Assembly: GCF_009674805.1 (NCBI RefSeq)
Contig: NZ_WKKI01000008.1
Coordinates: forward strand, 1-64,000
Direction: 5' to 3'
From: Metabacillus lacus
GTDB taxonomy: Bacteria; Bacillota; Bacilli; Bacillales; Bacillaceae
Length of the DNA: 64,000 nucleotides
The stretch's first letter is position 1; each line of letters opens with the position of its first letter. This document shows, piece after piece, positions 8,197 to 16,379 of the stretch. A program made the position numbers and the translations under genes. The notes under the pieces are model-generated. The model did no database searches. It saw only the letters and a list, made by a program, of their open reading frames with translations, and had not been told where the DNA came from.

Positions 8197-8492
8197 TTGT
8201 TCTACTATCTTTGAAAATCCGACAGATACTATAACAAAGTGTGCCCTTTTGTTCTACTATCTTCTAGATGCTATAACAAACTGAGGGGTTTTGTTCTACT
8301 ATCTTCGAAAATCCGCGAGATACTATAATAAAGTGAGCCCTTTTGTTCTACTATCTTCCAGATACTATAACAAACTGGGGGGTTTTGTTCTACTATCTTT
8401 GAAAATCCGCGAGATAGTATAACAAAGTGTGCCCTTTTGTTCTACTATCTTCAAGATACTATAACAAACCGGCACGTTTTGCTCTACCATCT
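8197..8492. repeat. tandem hairpin repeat array, cluster 2
   Basis: About six hairpins of the same family as 342-804 but in the opposite orientation: GATACTATAACAAA - loop - TTTTGTTCTACTATC, with loops such as gtgtgccc and ctgagggg. The array lies between the hypothetical membrane gene and the 3' end of the homogentisate operon. The rest of 8003-8196 shows no gene. Confidence 0.85.
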
Positions 8493-8529
8493 CCAAAAAC
8501 TCCACAACATCCCACACCAGAGTCTACAC

Positions 8530-8578
8530 AAAAAAACACCCTCACTCAAGCATCTGCCCGCAGCAAAGGTGTTTTCCA
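8530..8578 (-). terminator. probable terminator of the homogentisate operon
   Basis: On the minus strand GGAAAACACC pairs with GGTGTTTTTTT across a long loop that contains a second short GC-rich stem. It lies 70 bases beyond the hmgA stop codon. Confidence 0.45.
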
Positions 8579-8648
8579 GAGTTCCCGTACCCTTCAGCAA
8601 TTCCCAAAAATGTCCGCAGGTTCCCCTGCGTTCCGCCGCCCTACAATC

Positions 8649-9800
8649 CTACTTTTCCAGCCAAGTGTACATATAGCCTTTGTCTTCTATTTCTTCTCCA
8701 CTACTTACGATGTTCAGCGGGCGGAATGTGTCTATCATAACGGCAAGTTCCAGCGTTTCTTTTTTTCCGATGCTTCCTTCTGTTTTACCTGGGTGGGGGC
8801 CATGGGGAATGCCGCTTGGGTGCAGGGTAATGGAACCTTCTTTTACTCCTTTTCTGCTCATAAAGTTTCCTTTTACATAATAGAGCAGTTCATCGCTGTT
8901 TACATTGCTGTGATAGTAAGGCGCCGGAATTGCTTCCGGATGATAATCATACAGCCGCGGCACAAATGAGCAGACCACAAAATTATGTCCTTCAAAGGTC
9001 TGATGGACAGGAGGCGGCTGGTGGATGCGGCCGGTAATGGGTTCAAAGTCTTCAATGTTGAACACCCATGGATACAAATAGCCGTCCCAGCCTTCCACAT
9101 CCAAAGGATGGTGAGCAAGGACATGCCGATGAAGCTGACCCCTTGATTTTGTGATTACTTCGAATTCACCTTTTTCGGTGTAAGTTTCCAGCTTTTCAGG
9201 GCCGCGGATATCCCGCTCGCAAAAAGGGCTGTGCTCGAGCAGCTGACCGTATTCGTTTCGGTAGCGTTTCGGTGTTGTGATTTGGCTGAAGGCTTCTAGA
9301 AATAGTACAGAGGTTTTTTCCTCCGGCAGCAGTTGATAAATCGTGCCAATGGGAATCACCACATAGTCGCCGGGCCTGTATGTAAGCGTGCCAAACATCG
9401 TTCTTATTTTTCCGGATCCATGGTGAATGAACAGCATTTCATCACCATCGCCGTTGCGGTAGTACTGTTCCATCGCTTTGCTGACATTGATAAATCCGAT
9501 ATAAAGATCAGCGTTGCCGAGCAGATATTCTCTTCCCCCTATTGCATCTCCGTTTTTTTCGATAGAATCTGTATAAAAATGGCGATGGGACAGTGCTCCC
9601 TGCTTTTCAAATTGAGGGGTATACCCACCAATCAATTCGCTTTTGCTAACCTCGGTCGGCATATGATGATGGTAGAGAATTGATTGTGTACCAGAGAATC
9701 CTTTCGTTCCCATCACCTGCTCCCTGAAAAGAGAATCATCTTCTTTTTTAAATATGGTGTGGCGCTTTTTTGGTATTCTTCCAAGCTGGCGGTAGTACAT
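8649..9800 (-). CDS. hmgA: homogentisate 1,2-dioxygenase
   Basis: A 383-residue non-heme iron(II) ring-cleaving enzyme that opens homogentisate to maleylacetoacetate in tyrosine breakdown. The two-cupin fold is visible: a first cupin around FIHHGSGKIRTMFGTLTYRPGDY (124-146) and the metal site in the second, with His297 and Glu304 (YYHSNVNSDE) and His333 (SGIPHGPHPG). It is shorter than the 430-440-residue proteobacterial and human enzymes, as is usual for the Bacillus form. Last gene of the tyrosine half-operon, 14 bases after the fumarylacetoacetase-like gene. The neighbours (4-hydroxyphenylpyruvate dioxygenase, FAH-family hydrolase) make the assignment firm. Confidence 0.93.
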   Translation of the reverse strand: MYYRQLGRIPKKRHTIFKKEDDSLFREQVMGTKGFSGTQSILYHHHMPTEVSKSELIGGYTPQFEKQGALSHRHFYTDSIEKNGDAIGGREYLLGNADLYIGFINVSKAMEQYYRNGDGDEMLFIHHGSGKIRTMFGTLTYRPGDYVVIPIGTIYQLLPEEKTSVLFLEAFSQITTPKRYRNEYGQLLEHSPFCERDIRGPEKLETYTEKGEFEVITKSRGQLHRHVLAHHPLDVEGWDGYLYPWVFNIEDFEPITGRIHQPPPVHQTFEGHNFVVCSFVPRLYDYHPEAIPAPYYHSNVNSDELLYYVKGNFMSRKGVKEGSITLHPSGIPHGPHPGKTEGSIGKKETLELAVMIDTFRPLNIVSSGEEIEDKGYMYTWLEK

Positions 9801-9814
9801 TTTTTCACCATCCT

Positions 9815-10738
9815 TTATTCTTCAGCAATGATATTCTTCAGTTTTCCTAGTCCTTCGATTTCGATTTCCACAGTATCTCCAGGCTCCAGCCAGCGGTGAA
9901 TGTCAGTTCCAAGCTCCAAAATGCAGCCTGTACCGACAGTGCCTGAGCCCAGTATTTCTCCCGGATACAGCGTAGTTCCTGCAGAGGCCCTTTCAATCAT
10001 TTCCCCGAAAGAATAGTATAGATCCTTGACGTTGCCGAAAGATAAGGTCACCCCGTTCACGCTTGCTTTCATCATCAGATTATATCCCTTGCCGGATCGA
10101 AAAGGTTCCAGCTCATCTGCCGTCACAATCGCAGGGCCGAATGAAGTGGCAAAGTCCTTTCCTTTTGCAGGTCCCAGTCCCACTTGCATTTCTTCTCTTT
10201 GCAAATCTCTTGCGCTCCAGTCATTCATGACCGTAAATCCGAAAATGTACTCCTCTGCATTCTCCGCTAGCACATTTCTCCCCTTTTTGCCGATTACACA
10301 GGCGATTTCCAGTTCATAATCGAGCTCCCTGCACGCTTTCGGCCTAAAAATTTGGTCACCCGGCCCATGCACGGCAAGAGAATTTGTAAAGTAAAAGACC
10401 GGCATGCTATACCATTCTTTCACCATGCTGAGCCCCCTGTTTTGCCGGGCTGTTTTTACATGCTGCTCAAAGGCATAGAAATCTCTGATACTGCGCGGAT
10501 TGGGCAGAGGTGCAAGAAGCTGGACCTCATTAAGAGGATAGTGCCCGCTCCCCTCCCCGGCACCTTGAAAAAACGTTTTCAAATAGTGCTGGTAGTGTTC
10601 ATAATTGTCCAGGAGTGCCAGCATATTGTCCGGGAGTGCTCCATTAGAAACCTGATGCATATCGACAGCCATGCCGGATTGAGACAGCCAGCCTGCTTTC
10701 TTTTCCCCATTTTGCTGCTTAAAGGTTATCAGCTTCAT
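9815..10738 (-). CDS. fumarylacetoacetate hydrolase family protein
   Basis: A 307-residue FAH-fold hydrolase that probably cleaves fumarylacetoacetate (or maleylacetoacetate) to acetoacetate and a C4 dicarboxylate, the last step of the homogentisate route. The metal-binding Glu/Asp cluster is present in ELDYELEIACVIGK and in NDWSARDLQREE, with the conserved GKDFATSFGP and LGSGTVGTG segments. The ATG at 10738 follows AGGTGG; an upstream in-frame start lies inside the preceding gene and is not used. It sits 10 bases after the flavin-reductase gene and 14 before hmgA. Other FAH-family activities (e.g. homoprotocatechuate pathway) are less likely in this context. Confidence 0.87.
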   Translation of the reverse strand: MKLITFKQQNGEKKAGWLSQSGMAVDMHQVSNGALPDNMLALLDNYEHYQHYLKTFFQGAGEGSGHYPLNEVQLLAPLPNPRSIRDFYAFEQHVKTARQNRGLSMVKEWYSMPVFYFTNSLAVHGPGDQIFRPKACRELDYELEIACVIGKKGRNVLAENAEEYIFGFTVMNDWSARDLQREEMQVGLGPAKGKDFATSFGPAIVTADELEPFRSGKGYNLMMKASVNGVTLSFGNVKDLYYSFGEMIERASAGTTLYPGEILGSGTVGTGCILELGTDIHRWLEPGDTVEIEIEGLGKLKNIIAEE

Positions 10739-10748
10739 GTGTTTCCAC

Positions 10749-11357
10749 CTAATTTCTCTGCAAATCAAATGTGTTTTTTACAGGCAGCGTGTAAGAAGCT
10801 CCGGCGAGTCTGCCGACCGGATTCAGCTTTTCTGTAGAAATTCTGCCGTTTTCATAGAGCTCATCATTCACATGTACATGGACAACTCTGCCGATGACCA
10901 GGCTGCCGCTGCCTGCATGATCTCCGTAGGAAAGAATCTGGTCCAACTCGCATTCCAGATGAACCATCGATTCCTTCACCCTGCATGCTGATACAGCACA
11001 GGCGCTTTCCTTTGTGAGCCCGGATTGTTCAAATTCATCGACATCTGAGGGAAATTCACCAGCGCATTCATTCATTTGCAGGACAATGCTTTCACTCACT
11101 ATGTTAATGACAAACTGTTTTGTCGCTTCAATATTTACCAGGGTATCTTTTTTTTCACCGTCAGATCCTCTAATCATAGGAGAAAAGCAAACCATCATGG
11201 GATCTGCAGAAATGGCTGTAAAAAAACTGAACGGCGCCAAATTGTCCCGCCCCTCTTCATCCCTGCTTGATACAAAGGCAATCGGCCTCGGCAGAATGGA
11301 GCCGACCAATAGCTTATATGCATCCTTCCAGGCAAGATTGTCCGGTTTTATCTCCAT
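10749..11357 (-). CDS. flavin reductase domain protein (DIM6/NTAB, FMN-binding split barrel)
   Basis: A 202-residue FMN-binding split-barrel protein: SILPRPIAFVSSRDEEGRDNLAPFSFFTAISADPMMVCFSP is the classic flavin-reductase start. Such proteins reduce FMN/FAD with NAD(P)H, often to supply a two-component oxygenase. Its start overlaps the stop of the aminotransferase gene (TAATG), so it is translationally coupled inside the tyrosine operon. No partner monooxygenase is encoded next to it. The paa cluster in this window lacks a PaaE reductase, so a role in feeding electrons elsewhere is conceivable but unproven. Confidence 0.85.
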   Translation of the reverse strand: MEIKPDNLAWKDAYKLLVGSILPRPIAFVSSRDEEGRDNLAPFSFFTAISADPMMVCFSPMIRGSDGEKKDTLVNIEATKQFVINIVSESIVLQMNECAGEFPSDVDEFEQSGLTKESACAVSACRVKESMVHLECELDQILSYGDHAGSGSLVIGRVVHVHVNDELYENGRISTEKLNPVGRLAGASYTLPVKNTFDLQRN

Positions 11358-12451
11358 TACTTCACGCTCCGATTCTGAAAATGCACATTCAGTACGTTTA
11401 TCAAATATTCATGATCTTCCCTTGTGCCCAGCGTAATCCTGAAAGCTTCCTCATAGCCTCTCAAGCTAAACTGCCTAACCAATATTCCCTTGGATGCGAG
11501 CAGGTCAATAACGGGAGACTGGGAAAAGGCAAACAAAAAATTTGTTTCTGAAGGAAAGCATTTTATACCAAATTGCTGCAGCCTTTCCTGAAGGTAATCT
11601 CTTTCCACCTTGTTTTTCTGCCTGCAAGAGGAAACAAACTCCACATCAGCTAGTGCTGCAGCTGCTGCGGTTTGGGCCATGCTGTTCACATTGAATACAT
11701 CTCTCACTTTGTGAAGCTGTGCTGCTATCTCTTCAGAGAGCATGGCATAGCCGCAACGCAGTCCTGCAAGGCCGTATATTTTGGAAAATGTCCTGAGAAT
11801 AACAAGATTGCTGAAAGCAGAAAGAAGCTGCTGTGATTCCAAATATCTTTCTGAAGAGGCATATTCATAATAGGCTTCATCCAGTACAATCAAAACATGG
11901 GTGGGAACCTGCTCAATAAAAGCAGATAGATCTTCCTTGCTGACAATCGTGCCTGTCGGGTTATTAGGATTGCAGATAAACACCATTTTTGTATGCTTCG
12001 TAATGGCGGAGAGCATATACTTCAAATCATGTTTCCCTTCCGTTAATGGCACCTCAACCGCTGTTCCGCCTTCTATAAGTACATTCGTTTTATATCTGGG
12101 AAAAGTCAGATCTGCCATCACAGCTTCATCATGTTTGTAAATATAGGCACGGACCAGCAGGCGAATCAGCTCTTCAGATCCGTTGCTAATCAAAAAATGT
12201 TCCTGCCCAAGTTTGTAATGTTCGCTGAGCCGCTCTCTTAGCAGGCTGGCGGAACTATCAGGGTACAGGTGGATGAAAGGACTTTCCCGTAACAAAGCTT
12301 CCCCGGCTTTCGGTGATGCTCCATACACATTTTCGTTATCTGACATTTTTCTAAACTGTGGTATTCCATACTTTCTTTGAAGCTCCTGCAGTGATTGGCC
12401 AAGCTGATAAGGCTGTATTTGTTTCAAAATGGTCCGTGCACCTATGCTCAT
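11357..12451 (-). CDS. HisC-like aminotransferase, probable tyrosine/aromatic aminotransferase
   Basis: A 364-residue PLP-dependent aminotransferase of fold type I, closest in pattern to histidinol-phosphate aminotransferase. The PLP lysine lies in RTFSKIYGLAGLRCGY and the motif CNPNNPTGT marks the substrate/cofactor pocket; YPDSSASLLRERLSEHY is the HisC-type N-terminal block. In this operon it most likely converts tyrosine to 4-hydroxyphenylpyruvate, since HisC homologues often act on aromatic amino acids. It lies 51 bases after the 4-hydroxyphenylpyruvate dioxygenase gene and overlaps the flavin-reductase start by one base. ATG preceded by AAAGGGGG. A true histidine-biosynthesis role is unlikely because no his genes are nearby. 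Confidence 0.85.
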   Translation of the reverse strand: MSIGARTILKQIQPYQLGQSLQELQRKYGIPQFRKMSDNENVYGASPKAGEALLRESPFIHLYPDSSASLLRERLSEHYKLGQEHFLISNGSEELIRLLVRAYIYKHDEAVMADLTFPRYKTNVLIEGGTAVEVPLTEGKHDLKYMLSAITKHTKMVFICNPNNPTGTIVSKEDLSAFIEQVPTHVLIVLDEAYYEYASSERYLESQQLLSAFSNLVILRTFSKIYGLAGLRCGYAMLSEEIAAQLHKVRDVFNVNSMAQTAAAAALADVEFVSSCRQKNKVERDYLQERLQQFGIKCFPSETNFLFAFSQSPVIDLLASKGILVRQFSLRGYEEAFRITLGTREDHEYLINVLNVHFQNRSVK

Positions 12452-12502
12452 GGAGAACCCCCTTTCAAAGATTGATCATCATTTGACAGCAGTTTTTTTT
12501 CG

Positions 12503-13618
12503 TTACAAATTGCCTCTTCTTTCCTGCTCTCGTTCGATTGATTCAAACAGGGCTTTAAAGTTGCCTTCTCCAAATCCTCTTGCACCCTTGCGCTGAATGA
12601 TTTCAATAAACATAGTTGGACGATCCACGATTGGCTTTGTAAAAATCTGCAGAAGATATCCTTCGTCATCTCTGTCGACCAGAATACTCAGTTCTCTCAG
12701 CTTATCAATCTCTTCGTCTATCTTCCCCACACGCTCTGACAGCATATCGTAGTAGGAATCCGGCGTGCTCAGAAATTCCACTCCATTTTTGCGGAGAGTT
12801 GACACTGTACTCACTATGTCTTCCGTTAAAATAGCAAGATGCTGTACTCCGGGCCCATTATAGAATTCAAGATACTCTTGTATTTGTGATTTTCTTTTTC
12901 CTTCTGCAGGCTCATTGATCGGAAACTTAATTCTGCCTCCATTGTGCATCACTTTGCTCATCAGCGCCGAGTATTCCGTGCTGATATCTTCATCGGAAAA
13001 GTGCTTCATTTCTTTGAAGCCCATCACATTGCTGTAATACTCCACCCACTCTTCCATTCTTTCTACATTTCCGACAACATGATCAATGCCGATAAAGCCG
13101 GCATCTTCACATGGAACAGAGGAAGAATACGCTTCAAAGCCCGGCATGAAAATGCCCCCATAGTTCCCTCTTTCCACAAGGGTGTGGATGGTGTCTCCGT
13201 ATGTACCAATTACCGCTTTTTTCACCACCCCATTACTGTCTGACAGCTCGTAAGGCGGCTGAATCTCAATCGCGCCGCGCTCTACAGCTTCCCTGTAAGC
13301 TGTTTCCACGTCATCAACTAGCAACGCAATATCTCTCACTCCGTCACCATGTGTTTTAACAAAAGAAGCCACACGGGAGGAATCGTTTAGTGTACCAGTA
13401 AGGACCAGACGGATTTTCCTTTGTTGAAGCACATAGGATACGGTTTCCCGGTTTCCTGTTTCAAGGCCTGAGTATGCCACAGGCTTAAATCCGAAAGCAG
13501 TTGTGAAATAGTGTGCTGCCTGCTTTGCATTGCCTGTATAAATTTCAAGATAATCCACATCTTTTACCGGAAAGTAATCCTCTAGTGTACTGTTTTCAGC
13601 TATTGCTCTCTCTCTCAT
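12503..13618 (-). CDS. hpd: 4-hydroxyphenylpyruvate dioxygenase
   Basis: A 371-residue Fe(II) dioxygenase that turns 4-hydroxyphenylpyruvate into homogentisate with loss of CO2. Two vicinal-oxygen-chelate domains are visible; the iron ligands appear as His180 (IGIDHVVGNV), His260 (GVQHLAILTED) and Glu339 (FIEIIQRKG), and the C-terminal helix segment GFGEGNFKALFESIEREQ that gates the active site is complete. The ATG follows AGGAGGTAAG. First gene of the tyrosine half, separated from the upstream dihydrolipoyl dehydrogenase gene by 120 bases that contain a good sigma-A promoter, so it can be expressed apart from the phenylalanine half. Confidence 0.94.
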   Translation of the reverse strand: MRERAIAENSTLEDYFPVKDVDYLEIYTGNAKQAAHYFTTAFGFKPVAYSGLETGNRETVSYVLQQRKIRLVLTGTLNDSSRVASFVKTHGDGVRDIALLVDDVETAYREAVERGAIEIQPPYELSDSNGVVKKAVIGTYGDTIHTLVERGNYGGIFMPGFEAYSSSVPCEDAGFIGIDHVVGNVERMEEWVEYYSNVMGFKEMKHFSDEDISTEYSALMSKVMHNGGRIKFPINEPAEGKRKSQIQEYLEFYNGPGVQHLAILTEDIVSTVSTLRKNGVEFLSTPDSYYDMLSERVGKIDEEIDKLRELSILVDRDDEGYLLQIFTKPIVDRPTMFIEIIQRKGARGFGEGNFKALFESIEREQERRGNL

Positions 13619-13659
13619 CTTCTTACCTCCTAAAATAATTTAATTTTCTGAACAATTTT

Positions 13660-13688
13660 ATAATAGATAAGCTTCCATTTTTTCTCAA
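13660..13688 (-). promoter_or_regulatory. sigma-A promoter before hpd
   Basis: On the minus strand TTGAGA (13683-13688) and TATTAT (13660-13665) are separated by 17 bases. It would allow the hpd-aminotransferase-flavin reductase-FAH-hmgA genes to be transcribed separately from the dehydrogenase operon. Confidence 0.55.
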
Positions 13689-13738
13689 GAGCACCTTGTA
13701 AAGCAACAACACTGTTCTGCACTGCAGAATCCCCGCTG

Positions 13739-15181
13739 TTAAACACGAACCTTGCTGATCTTTGCCTTGTGAATACTGTGTATGCTTTCTCCCCTGAATG
13801 CCTCGGCCGCTTCCAAAAGGGCTTCATTCAAGCTTGGATGAGGGTAGGCAGCAAAGGTGAGATCTTCAGCTCTTGCAGCCATTTCCAATGAGAGGACCCC
13901 GCTCGAAATCAATTCAATTGCACCCCGGCCCATTGCGTGAACGCCAAGCAGCATGTCATTGTCCCCGTCTATCACAACCTTGAGGAGTCCTTCTTTACTG
14001 CCGGTAATGCTGCTGTAACCGTTGGCAGACAGAGCAAATTCTCCTGTTCGCACTGAATAGCCTTCCAGAGCAGCTCTCTCTTCTGTCAGTCCTGCACAGG
14101 CAATCGGAGGAGATGTTCTTGCTGTAACAGGTAAAAATAAATGATTATTTTCACTGTTTCTTCCGCAGATTACCTCTGCAGCAGTTTTTCCCTGCTGAAT
14201 TGCCTTCACGGCCAGCTGCGGTCCTTCCGTAATATCACCGATTGCAAAAATATGCGGAATAGAGGTTCTGCCTGCCTGATCTGTTTCAATCAGGCCTTCT
14301 TCTGTCAGGATAATGGGGAGTCTGTCCAAGCCAAGATTCTGAAGGGAAGGTTTTGTTCCCAGCGAGTAAAACAGGTGAGTGCCTTCTACTGTTTTCGGTC
14401 CCTTTTCCCCTTGAAGAGCCAGTGTCCAAGAGCCCTCCGAGAAGGCTGCATGCTTGTAATGCACCCCTTTTACTACTGCTATTCCAGTCTTTTTTAGTAT
14501 TCGTGACAATTCTTTGTTGATGCTGCTGTCAAAAGGGAATGACTGTTGTCCCTCAGGGAGCACGATGGTCACGTTGCTGCCAAAAGCATGAAAAGCCATG
14601 GCCAGCTCTAATGTAATATAATCATTTCCATAAAGAATCAGGCTTTGTGGAAGCTCCTTCAGTTCCATAATTGTCCAAGGATTTAAGAGCACGCCTTTTT
14701 CTGCATGATCCACATCCTCCAATAAAACGGGTGTACCGCCGACTGCTAGTATTCCTTCACTAAAAGAGTACACGTCATAGCTGTCACTGCCTTCAACTCC
14801 AATTTTGTTTTCCGAGAGAAAAAAAGCGCTTCCCTTCAGCACTTCCACTTTATTAGCTTTCATTAGGCCTTCTACACCTTGGCGAAGGTTTTGAATTACG
14901 CTGTCCTTATGCTTCATGAGCGTTTGCAAGTCAAAGATATGTTCTCCTGCAGAGATGCCGAGAAAGTGGTCTTGCTGCATAGCAATCAATCTTTCGGCAC
15001 CGTATGCCAGCACCTTGGATGGAATGCAGCCCTTGTTAAGGCAGACTCCTCCAAGCGCTTCCCTCTCGACCAGCGTTACTTTCTTTCCCAGCTGCGAGGC
15101 TCTTATGGCTGCATGATAGCCCCCCGGGCCCCCGCCGATAATGATTAATTCACGTTCATGGGCAAGCTCTCCCACTACCAT
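13739..15181 (-). CDS. dihydrolipoyl dehydrogenase (E3) of a 2-oxoacid dehydrogenase complex
   Basis: A 480-residue flavoprotein that reoxidises the lipoyl arm of the E2 component and reduces NAD+. FAD-binding GGGPGGYHAA (17-26), the redox pair Cys47/Cys52 in GGVCLNKGCIPSK (the usual NVGC is NKGC here), the FAD motif IFAIGDITEGPQLAVKA and the C-terminal active-site HPSLNE are all present. Its NAD+-binding segment (YGNDYITLELAMAFHAFG) has lost the usual GxGxxG pattern, reading YGNDYI, which is unusual. It begins one base after the E2 stop codon, in the order E1a-E1b-E2-E3. It is likely dedicated to this complex. Confidence 0.9.
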   Translation of the reverse strand: MVVGELAHERELIIIGGGPGGYHAAIRASQLGKKVTLVEREALGGVCLNKGCIPSKVLAYGAERLIAMQQDHFLGISAGEHIFDLQTLMKHKDSVIQNLRQGVEGLMKANKVEVLKGSAFFLSENKIGVEGSDSYDVYSFSEGILAVGGTPVLLEDVDHAEKGVLLNPWTIMELKELPQSLILYGNDYITLELAMAFHAFGSNVTIVLPEGQQSFPFDSSINKELSRILKKTGIAVVKGVHYKHAAFSEGSWTLALQGEKGPKTVEGTHLFYSLGTKPSLQNLGLDRLPIILTEEGLIETDQAGRTSIPHIFAIGDITEGPQLAVKAIQQGKTAAEVICGRNSENNHLFLPVTARTSPPIACAGLTEERAALEGYSVRTGEFALSANGYSSITGSKEGLLKVVIDGDNDMLLGVHAMGRGAIELISSGVLSLEMAARAEDLTFAAYPHPSLNEALLEAAEAFRGESIHSIHKAKISKVRV

Positions 15182-16369
15182 TTACATCAGCTCCAATAAC
15201 AGCAGGTTAGGATTTTCAATCAGCTCTGCGAATCTGTTGGTGAATTTTACTGCAGTTGCCCCGTCGGCAACACGGTGATCAAATGCCATCGATACATTCA
15301 TGATAGATCTGATCGCAATTTCATCATCTTCCGTGACAACAGGCCGTTTTTTAGTCTTGTGAAACGAAATCAGCGCAGTTTGCGGATGCTGAATAATCGG
15401 GGTGGCTCCGATGCTTCCGCCAAGCGGGCCGACATTGCTGACTGTAAAGGTTCCCCCTGAAATCTCTCTAACTGAAAGCTTGTTATCTAGTGCAAGCTGA
15501 GTGAGACGCTTCATTTCGTTGGAGATGCTCAGCAGGCTTTTCTGCTCTGCATGTTGTATGACAGGCACAATCAGCCCTTCAGGAGCATCAACTGCTATAC
15601 CGATATGATGTTCTTTGATCAGGCGAATCTCTTCTTTTTCTTCTAAAAGCTCCGCATTAAATACAGGAAATTCTTTCAGGCAGATCGACAGTGCTTTTAT
15701 GAAAAAGCAAGTTGCTGAGATAGTACGGTTGTGGAATTTTAGTTCCTCTCTCAGTTCTATCAACCTTGTTACGTCAACTTCCTCAAAGTGAGTGCAGTGA
15801 GGAATCGTGTAAAGCGAAGCAGCCATTTTCCTCCCAATTTGCTTTCTTCTTCCTCTGAACGGGATGATATCTGACTCTGCTTCTCTAATATCTGGAATAA
15901 CAGGAGAGAGTGCTTGTTCGCTTTTTACGGCAGGCTGATCCTTATTTTTACTAGATAAATAGGCAGTCACATCAGAATCTAGAATTCTTCCCCCCGGTCC
16001 GGTGCCTGTTATCTCCTCAATATTGATGTGTTGATCTTTGGCCATTTTTCTCGTGTAAGGAGAGGCAAGGATTCTTTTTGTCTGAGAGGCTTGCGTTTTC
16101 TCCTTGTTTTGAACAGACTGCCCATTTTGCCCCTTTTCTTCTTCCATCGTCAGGAGCACAGTACCCACCGCCACGGTTTCACCCGGCTTCCAGAGAATGC
16201 TCTTAACCACGCCTGCCCTTGGAGCGGGAATCTCAGCGGTCATCTTGTCTGTCTGCACTTCCACAAGGGGGTCATCCGCTTTTACCACATCACCTGCCGA
16301 AACCAAATAGCAGTTAATATCCGCTTCTGTCATTCCTTCTCCGATGTCATTCAGTTTGACTTCAACCAT
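15182..16369 (-). CDS. dihydrolipoamide acyltransferase (E2) of a 2-oxoacid dehydrogenase complex
   Basis: A 395-residue E2 core with one lipoyl domain (residues 1-76; lipoyl Lys42 in VQTDKMTAEI), an Ala/Gln-rich linker, a peripheral subunit-binding domain (ASPYTRKMAKDQHINIEEITGTGPGGRILDSDV, about 101-135) and the catalytic acyltransferase domain ending in the active-site FDHRVADGA motif. It passes the acyl group from E1 to CoA. Gene order and the phenylalanine dehydrogenase two genes upstream point to aromatic or branched-chain 2-oxoacids as substrates; sequence alone does not separate phenylacetyl from isobutyryl/isovaleryl transfer. The 10-base gap to E1 beta and immediate junction with E3 show one operon. 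Confidence 0.92.
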   Translation of the reverse strand: MVEVKLNDIGEGMTEADINCYLVSAGDVVKADDPLVEVQTDKMTAEIPAPRAGVVKSILWKPGETVAVGTVLLTMEEEKGQNGQSVQNKEKTQASQTKRILASPYTRKMAKDQHINIEEITGTGPGGRILDSDVTAYLSSKNKDQPAVKSEQALSPVIPDIREAESDIIPFRGRRKQIGRKMAASLYTIPHCTHFEEVDVTRLIELREELKFHNRTISATCFFIKALSICLKEFPVFNAELLEEKEEIRLIKEHHIGIAVDAPEGLIVPVIQHAEQKSLLSISNEMKRLTQLALDNKLSVREISGGTFTVSNVGPLGGSIGATPIIQHPQTALISFHKTKKRPVVTEDDEIAIRSIMNVSMAFDHRVADGATAVKFTNRFAELIENPNLLLLELM

Positions 16370-16379
16370 GTTCAGCCTC

